64,000 bases of DNA from Chelatococcus sambhunathii. Lineage in GTDB: Bacteria; Pseudomonadota; Alphaproteobacteria; Rhizobiales; Beijerinckiaceae. The stretch's first letter is position 1; every line of letters starts with the position of its first letter. The stretch lies in contig NZ_LIOL01000006.1 of assembly GCF_001418005.1 (NCBI RefSeq), forward strand, positions 62,001-126,000, in the 5' to 3' direction. Shown in pieces: positions 38,895-46,580 of this stretch. A program made the position numbers and the translations under genes. Below the pieces are notes generated by a model. That model was given only the letters and a program-made list of their open reading frames with translations. It was not told the DNA's origin and did no database searches.

Positions 38895-39065
38895 TCGGCG
38901 ACGGCAGGTCTCCTGGCTTGCGGCTCTCGTCCCCGGGCCGCCTTCCCGGGACCCGTGGGTCCCAGTGGCATCCGGCCCGGCGCTTGCCGCCTACAGTTGC
39001 GGGGGCAGCCGCGGCTTTCGACCGCGTTCCCTTTTCACCTCGCGGGAGCGAGGCACCGTCACCGG
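38895..39065 (-). promoter_or_regulatory. adenosylcobalamin riboswitch
   Basis: Read on the minus strand the element contains the conserved parts in order: P1 arm GGTGACGG, GGTGAAAAGGGAACGC, CTGCCCCCGCAACTGTA, GCCACTGGGA, and the B12 box AAGCCAGGAGACCTGCC, closed by CCGTCGCC which pairs with the P1 arm (8 bp, one G-U). It ends about 45 bp before the cbtB start. It should repress cbtB and the genes behind it when adenosylcobalamin is abundant. Confidence 0.95.
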
Positions 39066-39139
39066 CACATTACCGTTTCACGAGGCGCTTGCAATCACGC
39101 TTTTTGCCGAGCGCCACCGCCGAGGCGCCCGGTGGCGCC

Positions 39140-39553
39140 TCACCACCGCTCCTCGACGGCGTGGACCTTGAGCTGCCGCCGCTCGCCGCCGCGCGTCTCC
39201 CACGAGATCGACTGGCCGGCGGAAAGACCGATGAGCGCGACGCCGATTGGAGTCAGGATGGAGATGCGGCCGGCCGCGATATCGGCCTCACCGGGGTAGA
39301 CGAGCTCGACCGTCTGCACCTTGCCGGTCACCTCGTCCTCGAAGGTGACGCGCGAGCCCATGGCGACGACGGCGCTGCGCAGCTTGCCTGCGGGCAGGAC
39401 CTTGGCCCGGTCGAGCTCGCCCAGGAGATTCTCGGCGACTTCCGGCTGGCGGTCGGCCGCAGCCTCGGCCAGCGCGTAAAGCCGGTCGAAATCCTCCTGC
39501 GAGACCGTGATGGGCGGACGGCGCAAGGCGCGGCGCGACGATACGGCGGACAT
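39140..39553 (-). CDS. rnk: Rnk-type regulator of nucleoside diphosphate kinase (GreA/GreB fold)
   Basis: A 137-residue protein with a short N-terminal helical part and a C-terminal GreA/GreB-like FKBP domain: VELVYPGEADIAAGRISILTPIGVALIGLSAGQSI. Rnk proteins bind RNA polymerase near the secondary channel and affect NDP-kinase levels and phosphatase activity. It lies 75 bp upstream of the riboswitch on the same strand, but a promoter switch between is likely. Confidence 0.88.
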   Translation of the reverse strand: MSAVSSRRALRRPPITVSQEDFDRLYALAEAAADRQPEVAENLLGELDRAKVLPAGKLRSAVVAMGSRVTFEDEVTGKVQTVELVYPGEADIAAGRISILTPIGVALIGLSAGQSISWETRGGERRQLKVHAVEERW

Positions 39554-39931
39554 GGAATAACCTCCCGATGAGCGTTCGACGGCCCGGTGCCGCTTCCTGA
39601 CGGGCAGGCCGCTCGCGGAACGGCCCTCGCAGCGCGACCGCCTCTACGGCCGGCCGGCGCGCGGCGCCCTGGCCGCATGATGTGGATGACTGTCGTGTGA
39701 TGTCGTGTATGGCCGGCCTACGCCGGCGGTCGTCAGGCCGAAGCCCGGCGGCTGCCCCGAACCCGGGCAGCCCAATGGCCACACCGCGTCCGGGGCTATA
39801 TTCCCGCGATGAGAGAACCCGCGCGAAGCAGGAAACGGCGCTGTGGCACGACCTTCAACATCATCCATCGAATATGGGTTCGGCCGGAGCGGGTGTCAAA
39901 CGGGCTGACGCGCTGCGGCCTGTGGACAGCG
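39554..39931 (-). other. intergenic stretch before rnk (378 bp)
   Basis: No gene is supported. It presumably holds the rnk promoter. No clear sigma-70 hexamers, terminator or repeat was found; open frames crossing it are inconsistent with proteins. Confidence 0.5.
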
Positions 39932-40621
39932 TCACTTCTCGGCGGCATCGAGCCGCGCGAGCTGGGTGGCGAACCATGCGCGCACCTCGCCGCCCGCCAA
40001 GTCACCCAGCGCCAGCGCGACCTTTTCGGCCCGCGGGTCCAGCGACGCGCGCGCGAGGATGTGCTGCATGCGATGCCCGGACATCACGAGGATGGCGAAA
40101 TCCGCCGCGATGCGCCTGCGCTCGTCCGGCGTGAGGGCGTCGAAGGCATCGAGGGCGAAGAGCACCCGCCGCTCCGCCATCCACGCCTCGAAAGGCATGG
40201 TGCGGATCGACAGGGCGAGGGCAGCCCTGCCCTGGTCGTCGAGGCGTCCCCCGGTCACTTGGGTAGCAGCCAGGACGAGCCAGGCATCCCCGGAGCGGGG
40301 CGAGGCCCGAACGAGGCGCCGGCGCAGGTCGGTGCAGACCCGGCGCTGCCGCTCCGCCTCATCGCGAGCCCTCCGCGCCACCAGGACGAGCCACTCGCTG
40401 TCGCAGGACAGCGCCGCAACGGCCAGAACCTCGCCTGATTCGATGTCGCCGAGCGGCCCCGGAACGGGCGAATCAGCGATCGCGACGCGCGACAGCTGTC
40501 TTGCGCCGAACTCCGGCACAAGGGTTCCCATCGCGCGAACTGCCCAGCACTCGGACCGCAACATGACAAGGCCGGCGGCGACCAGCGCGACGGCAGGGAG
40601 GAGGGTCGTGGCGCGCCTCAT
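39932..40621 (-). CDS. hypothetical exported protein beside an O-antigen ligase
   Basis: A 229-residue protein with an N-terminal hydrophobic stretch (residues 5-22, TLLPAVALVAAGLVML), so probably membrane-anchored with the rest in the periplasm. The soluble part is alpha-helical and Arg/Ala-rich (RRARDEAERQRRVCTDLRRRLV). No domain is recognised. It overlaps the ligase gene by four bases (40618-40621), which ties its function to polysaccharide assembly. Translationally coupled small partners of Wzy-like proteins are known in other systems, but the specific role here is inference. Confidence 0.8.
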   Translation of the reverse strand: MRRATTLLPAVALVAAGLVMLRSECWAVRAMGTLVPEFGARQLSRVAIADSPVPGPLGDIESGEVLAVAALSCDSEWLVLVARRARDEAERQRRVCTDLRRRLVRASPRSGDAWLVLAATQVTGGRLDDQGRAALALSIRTMPFEAWMAERRVLFALDAFDALTPDERRRIAADFAILVMSGHRMQHILARASLDPRAEKVALALGDLAGGEVRAWFATQLARLDAAEK

Positions 40622-41979
40622 CGCGTCTGTCCCGAAAGGATGGGCAGAACGGCCAGCCCCGTAGCCCGACGCCGGGTAGCCGTGATGCCGCGTGCCGCAT
40701 CACCCGCGGCCGCGAAGGTCAGCGCGAGCAGCGCGGTGGCGAAGCCGCGGCTCTCGATCAGCATGGCTTCGACCACATTTGCACCGATCAGGAAGACAGC
40801 GACGGCGAAAGGCATACAGCGCAAGGCTCCGAGCCGTGCCACGTCCTCCCGCAAGGCGAGACGCAAGGACTGGCGAAGGAGAACGAAGAGGACGAAGAGA
40901 GCGGCGAGGAGCCCGACGACGCCAAGGCCGATGAGAATGTCCATGTAGCCGCTGTGCGGATTGACGAAATCGTAGCCGAACATCGCTGTGATGGCCGGCC
41001 GAAGCACCTGGTAGCCGGCGCTGAAGCCGTAACCGAGCCAGGGATTCTCCCTCGCGAGATCGATCAGCAGGACCCACAATTGCCAGCGGCCGGTGAAGGT
41101 GAGGTCTCGGCCGAGGGCCATGATGCCGGCGGCGAGCAGCGCCTGCGACGCGAGCAGCAGCGGAACGAGGAAGAAGAGGCCAAGGACCAGCAGCACACCG
41201 CGCAGGCTCCGCCCGGCCCCTTCGAGGAGGCGAAGCCCGGCCATGGCGGCAACCCCGATGACGAGCGCCGCATAGCCGCCGGCCGATTCCGACCGCACGA
41301 GACAAAGCACGGCCACGGCGGCGATAGCGAGACGCAGAACGAGCGGCCCGAGGGACGGCCCGGCGCAGAAGAGCCAGGTGATGCAGGTGAGGGCCGCCGC
41401 CTGACCCAGCAGCACGCGATGGTAGAAGACGCCCCGCCAGACACCGGCATGGATGGATTCGAAGGCATCCGTGCGCTGGTGCAACGCCTGTTCGGGCGCA
41501 GCGAAGGCAAAGAGCGCGCTGGCGAGGATGCCGATGGCGAGGACGATGGCGACCAGACGCAAGGTCTCGCGGGCGCCGAAATACGCAACATAGCCGCAGC
41601 CGAGGACGAAGGTCGCCGTGCTGGCGAAGGCCTTCTGCAATGTCACCCCCGGAAGCGGCGACCAAAAGGCAGACAACGCCGCGAGAAGCAGCACCGGGAA
41701 GACGGGCCACGCGCGCAGCAGCGTGGCTGCGAAGCGGCGCGGCACCATCAGGCCGAAGCAGAGGCCAAGGGCGTAGATGCCGATGAGCAGGCCGCGCAAC
41801 AGCGGCGAATAGATCTCGATGGCCTGCTCGAAGTCGATGCCGACTATCTGCGGCCGAAAGACATCGAAAAGCACGACAAGCGCCGCCAGCGCAACCAGCC
41901 GGATCACGGCGGGCCTTTGAGCGACATCGCCATCCCCCGGGCGGCGCAGTTGCGCCTTGCCGGTTCCCGTCTGTTGCAT
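40618..41979 (-). CDS. O-antigen ligase / Wzy-like polymerase family protein
   Basis: A 453-residue polytopic membrane protein with about twelve hydrophobic segments. The Wzy_C signature appears near residue 305 to 340: a periplasmic loop with GRWQLWVLLIDLARENPWLGYGF, followed by PHSGYMDILIGLG. Such proteins ligate or polymerise sugars to lipid-linked or lipid A acceptors. The substrate is unknown; no glycosyltransferases are adjacent. The partner gene at 39932 overlaps its stop. A tRNA-Arg lies 130 bp upstream of its start. Confidence 0.88.
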   Translation of the reverse strand: MQQTGTGKAQLRRPGDGDVAQRPAVIRLVALAALVVLFDVFRPQIVGIDFEQAIEIYSPLLRGLLIGIYALGLCFGLMVPRRFAATLLRAWPVFPVLLLAALSAFWSPLPGVTLQKAFASTATFVLGCGYVAYFGARETLRLVAIVLAIGILASALFAFAAPEQALHQRTDAFESIHAGVWRGVFYHRVLLGQAAALTCITWLFCAGPSLGPLVLRLAIAAVAVLCLVRSESAGGYAALVIGVAAMAGLRLLEGAGRSLRGVLLVLGLFFLVPLLLASQALLAAGIMALGRDLTFTGRWQLWVLLIDLARENPWLGYGFSAGYQVLRPAITAMFGYDFVNPHSGYMDILIGLGVVGLLAALFVLFVLLRQSLRLALREDVARLGALRCMPFAVAVFLIGANVVEAMLIESRGFATALLALTFAAAGDAARGITATRRRATGLAVLPILSGQTR

Positions 41980-42107
41980 CCGCGGCGCCCCGCTGGCTCC
42001 CGAAACATGAGACTACCGCCGCCCGGCACAAATTGCCACGCGCCCACGCGCGGGCGGCGCCGCAAGCGCTGGCCGGCCCACTGCTGGCGGGATAACAATG
42101 GACGGGA

Positions 42108-42184
<77 letters not shown>

Positions 42185-42204
42185 AACCGCAGCCCCTTTA
42201 GCAC

Positions 42205-43071
42205 ATGATTCTCGAAATTGCAGCGCGGCACATGCATCATGTCGGCATCGCGGCCGTTCTCGTGGCGCTCATCGCAGCGGCGCCGGCTCGCGCAGCCTCC
42301 TGCCCGGGGCGCATCGCCGGCACGGCGCGCATCGCCGCCGTCACACATCATGGCGACTTCCGCCTCGACGACGGCCGCACGGTGCGACTTGCCGGCGCTG
42401 TGCTGCCGCAGGACGGGCCGGCGGCCGAAACCTGGCGTGGACGACTTGCAACACTCGCCGGAGAAGAGGTCACGCTTGCCGCAATCGGGGCGGGAACGGA
42501 CCGCTGGGGCCGCAATGTTGCCTCAATCTTGGTCGGAAAGAACTTTTCGGCCGCGTGGGACGTTTTCCCACAACACGCGTCAACCGACGCCGAAGGCGCA
42601 TCCGATGTCATGATGCTCGAGGAGCTGTTGGTGCGGAACGGTTTGGCGCGTGTGTGGCCGCAGTATGGCGTGAAGGGTTGCATACCGACGTTGCTCGCGG
42701 CAGAGACAGAAGCGCGGCGCGAGGTACGCGGGCTGTGGCGCGAAGCCGAGCATGCGGTGCGGGAGGCGAGCGATCTTGACGGGCTTGCAGCCTTGGCGGG
42801 GCGGTTCGCCATCGTCGAGGGCACGGTGGCGAGTGTAGGCGAGCGTACAGCCCGTACCTATCTCAATTTCGGCCGGAGCTGGTCTGAGGACATGACGGTC
42901 TCCGTCTCGAAACCGATCTGGGAGACCATGCGCGCGGCCGGTCTCTCTGCGGCCTCTCTCAAAGGGCGCCGGGTGCGTGTACGCGGCGTCGTCGAGCTGC
43001 GCGGCGGCCCGCTGATCGAGGTAACACGGGCGGAAGACATAGAGCGGATCGAGGTGGCCGGAACGGAATGA
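42205..43071 (+). CDS. exported thermonuclease-family protein
   Basis: A 288-residue protein with a signal peptide (residues 12-30, GIAAVLVALIAAAPARA). The body has a staphylococcal-nuclease-like barrel: RLDDGRTVRLAG, TDRWGRNVASILV, NGLARVWPQYG and REVRGLWREAE. Probably periplasmic nuclease. It shares its stop with the start of the M48 gene (43068-43071), so both are co-expressed envelope proteins. Confidence 0.87.
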   Translation: MILEIAARHMHHVGIAAVLVALIAAAPARAASCPGRIAGTARIAAVTHHGDFRLDDGRTVRLAGAVLPQDGPAAETWRGRLATLAGEEVTLAAIGAGTDRWGRNVASILVGKNFSAAWDVFPQHASTDAEGASDVMMLEELLVRNGLARVWPQYGVKGCIPTLLAAETEARREVRGLWREAEHAVREASDLDGLAALAGRFAIVEGTVASVGERTARTYLNFGRSWSEDMTVSVSKPIWETMRAAGLSAASLKGRRVRVRGVVELRGGPLIEVTRAEDIERIEVAGTE

Positions 43072-44552
43072 GCAGGCTGAGCGACAGGACAGGTCTGGTC
43101 TTGCCGGGACGTACCGCGCGTCTGGCGGCAGGACTTGCCATGGCACTTCTCCTGGCCGGCTGTGCTTTCGACAATAGCCGGCTGCCGGACACTGCCCCCC
43201 TGCCGCCGGCGGCGCCGCGGCTGACGGGGCTCGACCGGGCAGCAAGCCGCGAGCACCAGCAACTCGTCACCGCGCTCGGCGGCGAATACCGCAACGCCAG
43301 GGCCGAGCAGTTGCTGCAGCAGGTTGTGGCCAAGCTGGCGCCGGCGAGCGACCGTCCGGCAGAGAGCTATCGCGTCACCATCCTCAACTCCCCGACTGTC
43401 AACGCCTTCGCCCTTCCGACCGGCAACGTCTATGTCACGCGCGGTCTGCTCGCGCTCGCCAACGACACGTCGGAGATCGCCGGCGTACTGGCGCACGAGA
43501 TCGCCCACGTCACCGCACGCCACGCTGTCGCGCGCGCGGAGATGGAGCAGCGCTCCATGCTCGTCAGCCGCGTGGTCTCCGAGGTGCTGAACGACCCGGC
43601 GGCGAGCGAGCAGGTGCGAGACGAGACGCGCCTGTCGATCGCAGGCTTCTCGCGCGCCCAGGAGCTCGAGGCGGACCGCATCGGCGTGCGCACCATCGCC
43701 AAGGCGGGTTACGACCCCTATGGTGCGGCGCGCTTCCTCGTCTCTCTCAGCCGCAACGCCGAGCTCAATGGAAGCTCGAGCCGGTCGGCCCAGGGGCAGA
43801 ACTTCCTCTCGACCCACCCGACAACGCCGGAGCGCGTGTCCCAGGCCATCGCCGCGGCACGGCTGGCCAGCAGCACGCGGGCTGGGGCGGCCGACCGCAA
43901 TGCCTATCTCAACGCCATCAACGGCATCGCCTATGGCGAGGACCCGGCCGACGGCGTCGTTCAGGGACGCCGCTTCCAGCATCCGCGCCTGGGCATCACC
44001 TTCGCCGGACCGGAGGGATTCCAGCTCGATAATACGGCCCAAGCCGTGTTCGGCGTCTCGCCCGACGGCTCGCATGCCCTCCGCCTCGACGCCGTCGAGC
44101 TGCCGCCGGCACAGAGCCTCCGGGACTTCCTCGCCTCGGGCTGGATCGAGGGCATGACGACCCAGAACATCACCGAGACGACGATCAACGGCCTGCCGGC
44201 GGCGACTGGCACCACCCAAGGCAAGGAGTGGTATTTCCAGCTGGCCGCCATCCGCGTCGACGGTGCCGTCTACCGCCTCGTCTACGCCTCGCGCGACAAC
44301 AGCACCGCCACCATGCGCGCCTTCCGACAGACCCTCGCGAGCTTCCGCCGGCTCTCCACGCACGAAATCGCGTCCATCCGGCCGCGCCGCATCGCCTTGA
44401 TCACGGCGCAGCCCGGCGACACGCCCGAGAGCCTCGCAAGCCGCATGTCGGCGCCCGACCGGCCGCTCGAGCGCTTTCTCGTGCTGAATGGCCTGACTGC
44501 GGGCAAGCCGCTGACGCCCGGCTGGACCTACAAGATCATCACGGAAGAATGA
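43068..44552 (+). CDS. M48 family metalloprotease, lipoprotein
   Basis: A 494-residue lipoprotein with a lipobox (LLLAGC, Cys32) and a zinc-protease core with the HEIAH motif at 143-147. A further ELEADRIG motif, about 60 residues later, supplies the third ligand. The layout to residue about 270 matches M48 proteases such as BepA, which handle outer-membrane protein quality. C-terminal 200 residues include a domain with VQGRRFQHPRLGITFAGPEGF and an end like a LysM-type module (AQPGDTPESLASRMS, then PGWTYKI), which may bind peptidoglycan. Overlap with the nuclease gene implies one operon. Confidence 0.9.
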   Translation: MSRLSDRTGLVLPGRTARLAAGLAMALLLAGCAFDNSRLPDTAPLPPAAPRLTGLDRAASREHQQLVTALGGEYRNARAEQLLQQVVAKLAPASDRPAESYRVTILNSPTVNAFALPTGNVYVTRGLLALANDTSEIAGVLAHEIAHVTARHAVARAEMEQRSMLVSRVVSEVLNDPAASEQVRDETRLSIAGFSRAQELEADRIGVRTIAKAGYDPYGAARFLVSLSRNAELNGSSSRSAQGQNFLSTHPTTPERVSQAIAAARLASSTRAGAADRNAYLNAINGIAYGEDPADGVVQGRRFQHPRLGITFAGPEGFQLDNTAQAVFGVSPDGSHALRLDAVELPPAQSLRDFLASGWIEGMTTQNITETTINGLPAATGTTQGKEWYFQLAAIRVDGAVYRLVYASRDNSTATMRAFRQTLASFRRLSTHEIASIRPRRIALITAQPGDTPESLASRMSAPDRPLERFLVLNGLTAGKPLTPGWTYKIITEE

Positions 44553-44720
44553 TCGGCTGCGCGGCCTGCCAGGTCGCGGAACGGCGCGCCTGCGAATGGT
44601 GCAGGTGCATGCCGCGTGCCGCACGAGGCGGCCGGCCCCCGTCGCGAGCCAATGATGAAACCGGCGCAGCGCAAGCAAAGCCCGGGACCGCGCCGCCAGC
44701 AACGGCGATGGTCAGACAGC

Positions 44721-44747
44721 GAAAAGCCCGGCATTGCTGCCGGGCTC
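44721..44747 (-). terminator. terminator of carD
   Basis: Eight-base stem GCCCGGCA / TGCCGGGC with loop TTGC; on the minus strand it is followed by TTTT. It lies about 18 bp after the carD stop and may also stop transcripts from the M48 gene. Confidence 0.75.
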
Positions 44748-44763
44748 TTGTCTAACGCAGGGC

Positions 44764-45354
44764 TCAGGCGGCTTCTTCCTGGACGTCCTCGGCATCAAGG
44801 TCGGCATCGGCCTCGACCGGCACCTTCGCCGCCCGCTTGGGCGACTTGGCGAGGCTGTCCTCGATCAGCTTCAGCGCTTCGGTCTCGGTGACGCGGTTGA
44901 CGGCCGAGATCTCCCGCACCATCCGGTCGAGCGCGGCTTCGTAGAGCTGGCGCTCACTGTAGGACTGCTCGGGCTGGGCATCGGAACGGTGCAGGTCGCG
45001 CACCACCTCGGCGATGGCGATGAGATCGCCCGAATTGATCTTGGCCTCGTACTCCTGGGCACGACGCGACCACATGGTGCGCTTGATGCGCGCGCGGCCG
45101 GTCAGCGTCTCCAACGCCTTGGCGACCAGCGGTGTCTCGGCGAGCTTGCGCATGCCCACGCTTGCCGCCTTCGTGGTCGGCACGCGCAGGGTCATCTTGT
45201 CTTTCTCGAATGTGATGACGAACAGTTCCAGCTTGAAACCGGCGACCTCCTGCTCCTCGATGGCGACGATCTGGCCGACGCCATGAGCGGGATAGACGAT
45301 GGATTCCCCCGTCTTGAAACCCTGACGCTGGGCGGTCTTCTTGGCATTCGTCAT
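44764..45354 (-). CDS. carD: CarD family RNA-polymerase-binding regulator
   Basis: A 196-residue protein that binds the RNA polymerase beta subunit and stabilises open promoter complexes, mainly at rRNA promoters. The N-terminal polymerase-interaction domain (about 10-75) starts GESIVYPAHGVGQIVAIEEQ. The helical DNA-binding domain follows (SGDLIAIAEVVRDLHRSD, LYEAALDRMVREISAVN). The acidic end is EDVQEEAA. The frame is open to 45438, but ATG 45354 gives the family start. The fdxA-carD pair is common in alphaproteobacteria. Confidence 0.94.
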   Translation of the reverse strand: MTNAKKTAQRQGFKTGESIVYPAHGVGQIVAIEEQEVAGFKLELFVITFEKDKMTLRVPTTKAASVGMRKLAETPLVAKALETLTGRARIKRTMWSRRAQEYEAKINSGDLIAIAEVVRDLHRSDAQPEQSYSERQLYEAALDRMVREISAVNRVTETEALKLIEDSLAKSPKRAAKVPVEADADLDAEDVQEEAA

Positions 45355-45693
45355 GATAGTGGTCGCCTCCTGATCGCACTCGCCTCGAAACGGACGATAC
45401 GCCCCACCACCGGGAAGGCTGATCCGCGGCGGTGGCACAACACCAGCGGGGCAGGAGGGACACCTCTGCCTCGCAAACTGATCTCAGTCGATGAACCCGT
45501 GTCGCGCAAAGGCCTTGGGCGCCTGCGAGGGACATCGCAGGTTCCGCTACTGACGTTCTTTGGCTGAACAAAGTACGGCGAAAACGACCGTGCCCATTGC
45601 GCTAACCGACTGTAGAACAACAACCTATCATAAAATGCAGTGAAAATCAAAGGCCTACCGCGCCGCACCCCGCGAGCGGGCGGGGCAAGGCGC
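45355..45693 (-). other. intergenic stretch between fdxA and carD (339 bp)
   Basis: It contains the carD promoter region, with a relatively AT-rich zone near 45600-45650, and possibly a weak terminator of fdxA around 45666-45685 (CCCCGC and GCGGGG arms). No gene is supported. Confidence 0.5.
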
Positions 45694-46032
45694 TCAATCC
45701 CCTTCTCCCGGCTCGGGCGAAAAATACTTTTCCAGCTTCCCCGGGACGCCATCAAACTCCTTGGCATCGGCCGGGGGCTCGCGCTTCTGGGTGATGTTCG
45801 GCCACACCTTGGCGAAATCGGCGTTCAGCTTCAACCAGTTCTCAAGCGCAGGCTCCGTGTCCGGCTTGATCGCCTCGGCAGGGCATTCCGGCTCGCACAC
45901 ACCGCAATCGATGCACTCGTCGGGATGGATGACGAGCATGTTCTCGCCTTCATAGAAACAGTCGACGGGGCAAACTTCGACGCAATCCATATACTTGCAA
46001 CGAATGCAGTTGTCGGTGACGACGTAGGTCAT
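45694..46032 (-). CDS. fdxA: FdxA, 7Fe ferredoxin
   Basis: A 112-residue electron carrier with a 3Fe-4S and a 4Fe-4S cluster. Cysteines lie at 9, 12, 17, 21, 40, 43, 46 and 50 ([10 protein letters not shown] and [12 protein letters not shown]), the usual pattern. The acidic C-terminal half ([18 protein letters not shown]) is that of the FdxA type. It starts at ATG 46032. It is followed by carD on the same strand, and preceded by the S4 gene. Confidence 0.95.
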   Translation of the reverse strand: MTYVVTDNCIRCKYMDCVEVCPVDCFYEGENMLVIHPDECIDCGVCEPECPAEAIKPDTEPALENWLKLNADFAKVWPNITQKREPPADAKEFDGVPGKLEKYFSPEPGEGD

Positions 46033-46237
46033 CCGCTTCTCCTGCCGCCTGGCCCCGTGTTCGAAGGCGGGCCCGCGCCCGTCCGTCGGTTGCGAAAGCG
46101 CGCTCTACCCGCTCCGCGTCCGCAAAGCAAGCGACGTCTCGTCGCGCGCGGCCGCGACGGCCGCGCGTGGATTGCGACCTCGCACATCCGCCCATCGTGT
46201 GACTTAAGGGGCCAGCCGGGACGATGCCAGAGCGCAC

Positions 46238-46534
46238 TCATTCGCTGGCTGCAGAGCCGTCCTGCAAATTCTCGACATAGAGGGTGCGCGCTTCTGCCGC
46301 AGGCCCGCGGCGCGTACCGAGCGCCATGACGGTGACGACGAAAGTCCCGTGCGCGAGCGCGATCGTGAGGACATCCCCCCTGCCGATGCGGCGGGCGGGA
46401 TCCTCCATGCGCCGGCCGTTGAGGCGCACGTGGCCGGCGGTCACCAGCCTGGCCGCGAGCGTGCGACTCTTGGCCATGCGCGCGTGCCACAGCCACTTGT
46501 CGAGACGCAGCCGCTCGGCTTCCTGCTCGGTCAT
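46238..46534 (-). CDS. S4-domain RNA-binding protein (HslR-like)
   Basis: A 98-residue protein with an S4 motif: RLDKWLWHARMAKSRTLAARLV and HVRLNGRRMEDPARRIGRGDVL. This is the heat-shock protein 15 (HslR) type that binds 50S subunits carrying stalled peptidyl-tRNA. The start ATG 46534 is chosen by family length; a longer frame to 47185 is a shadow of the neighbouring helicase gene. The helicase gene stops 46 bp upstream on the same strand. Confidence 0.9.
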   Translation of the reverse strand: MTEQEAERLRLDKWLWHARMAKSRTLAARLVTAGHVRLNGRRMEDPARRIGRGDVLTIALAHGTFVVTVMALGTRRGPAAEARTLYVENLQDGSAASE

Positions 46535-46580
46535 GCACTCCGTCCGCGCTGGCGGCGGGACGCGAGGCCCCGTGGCGCCG

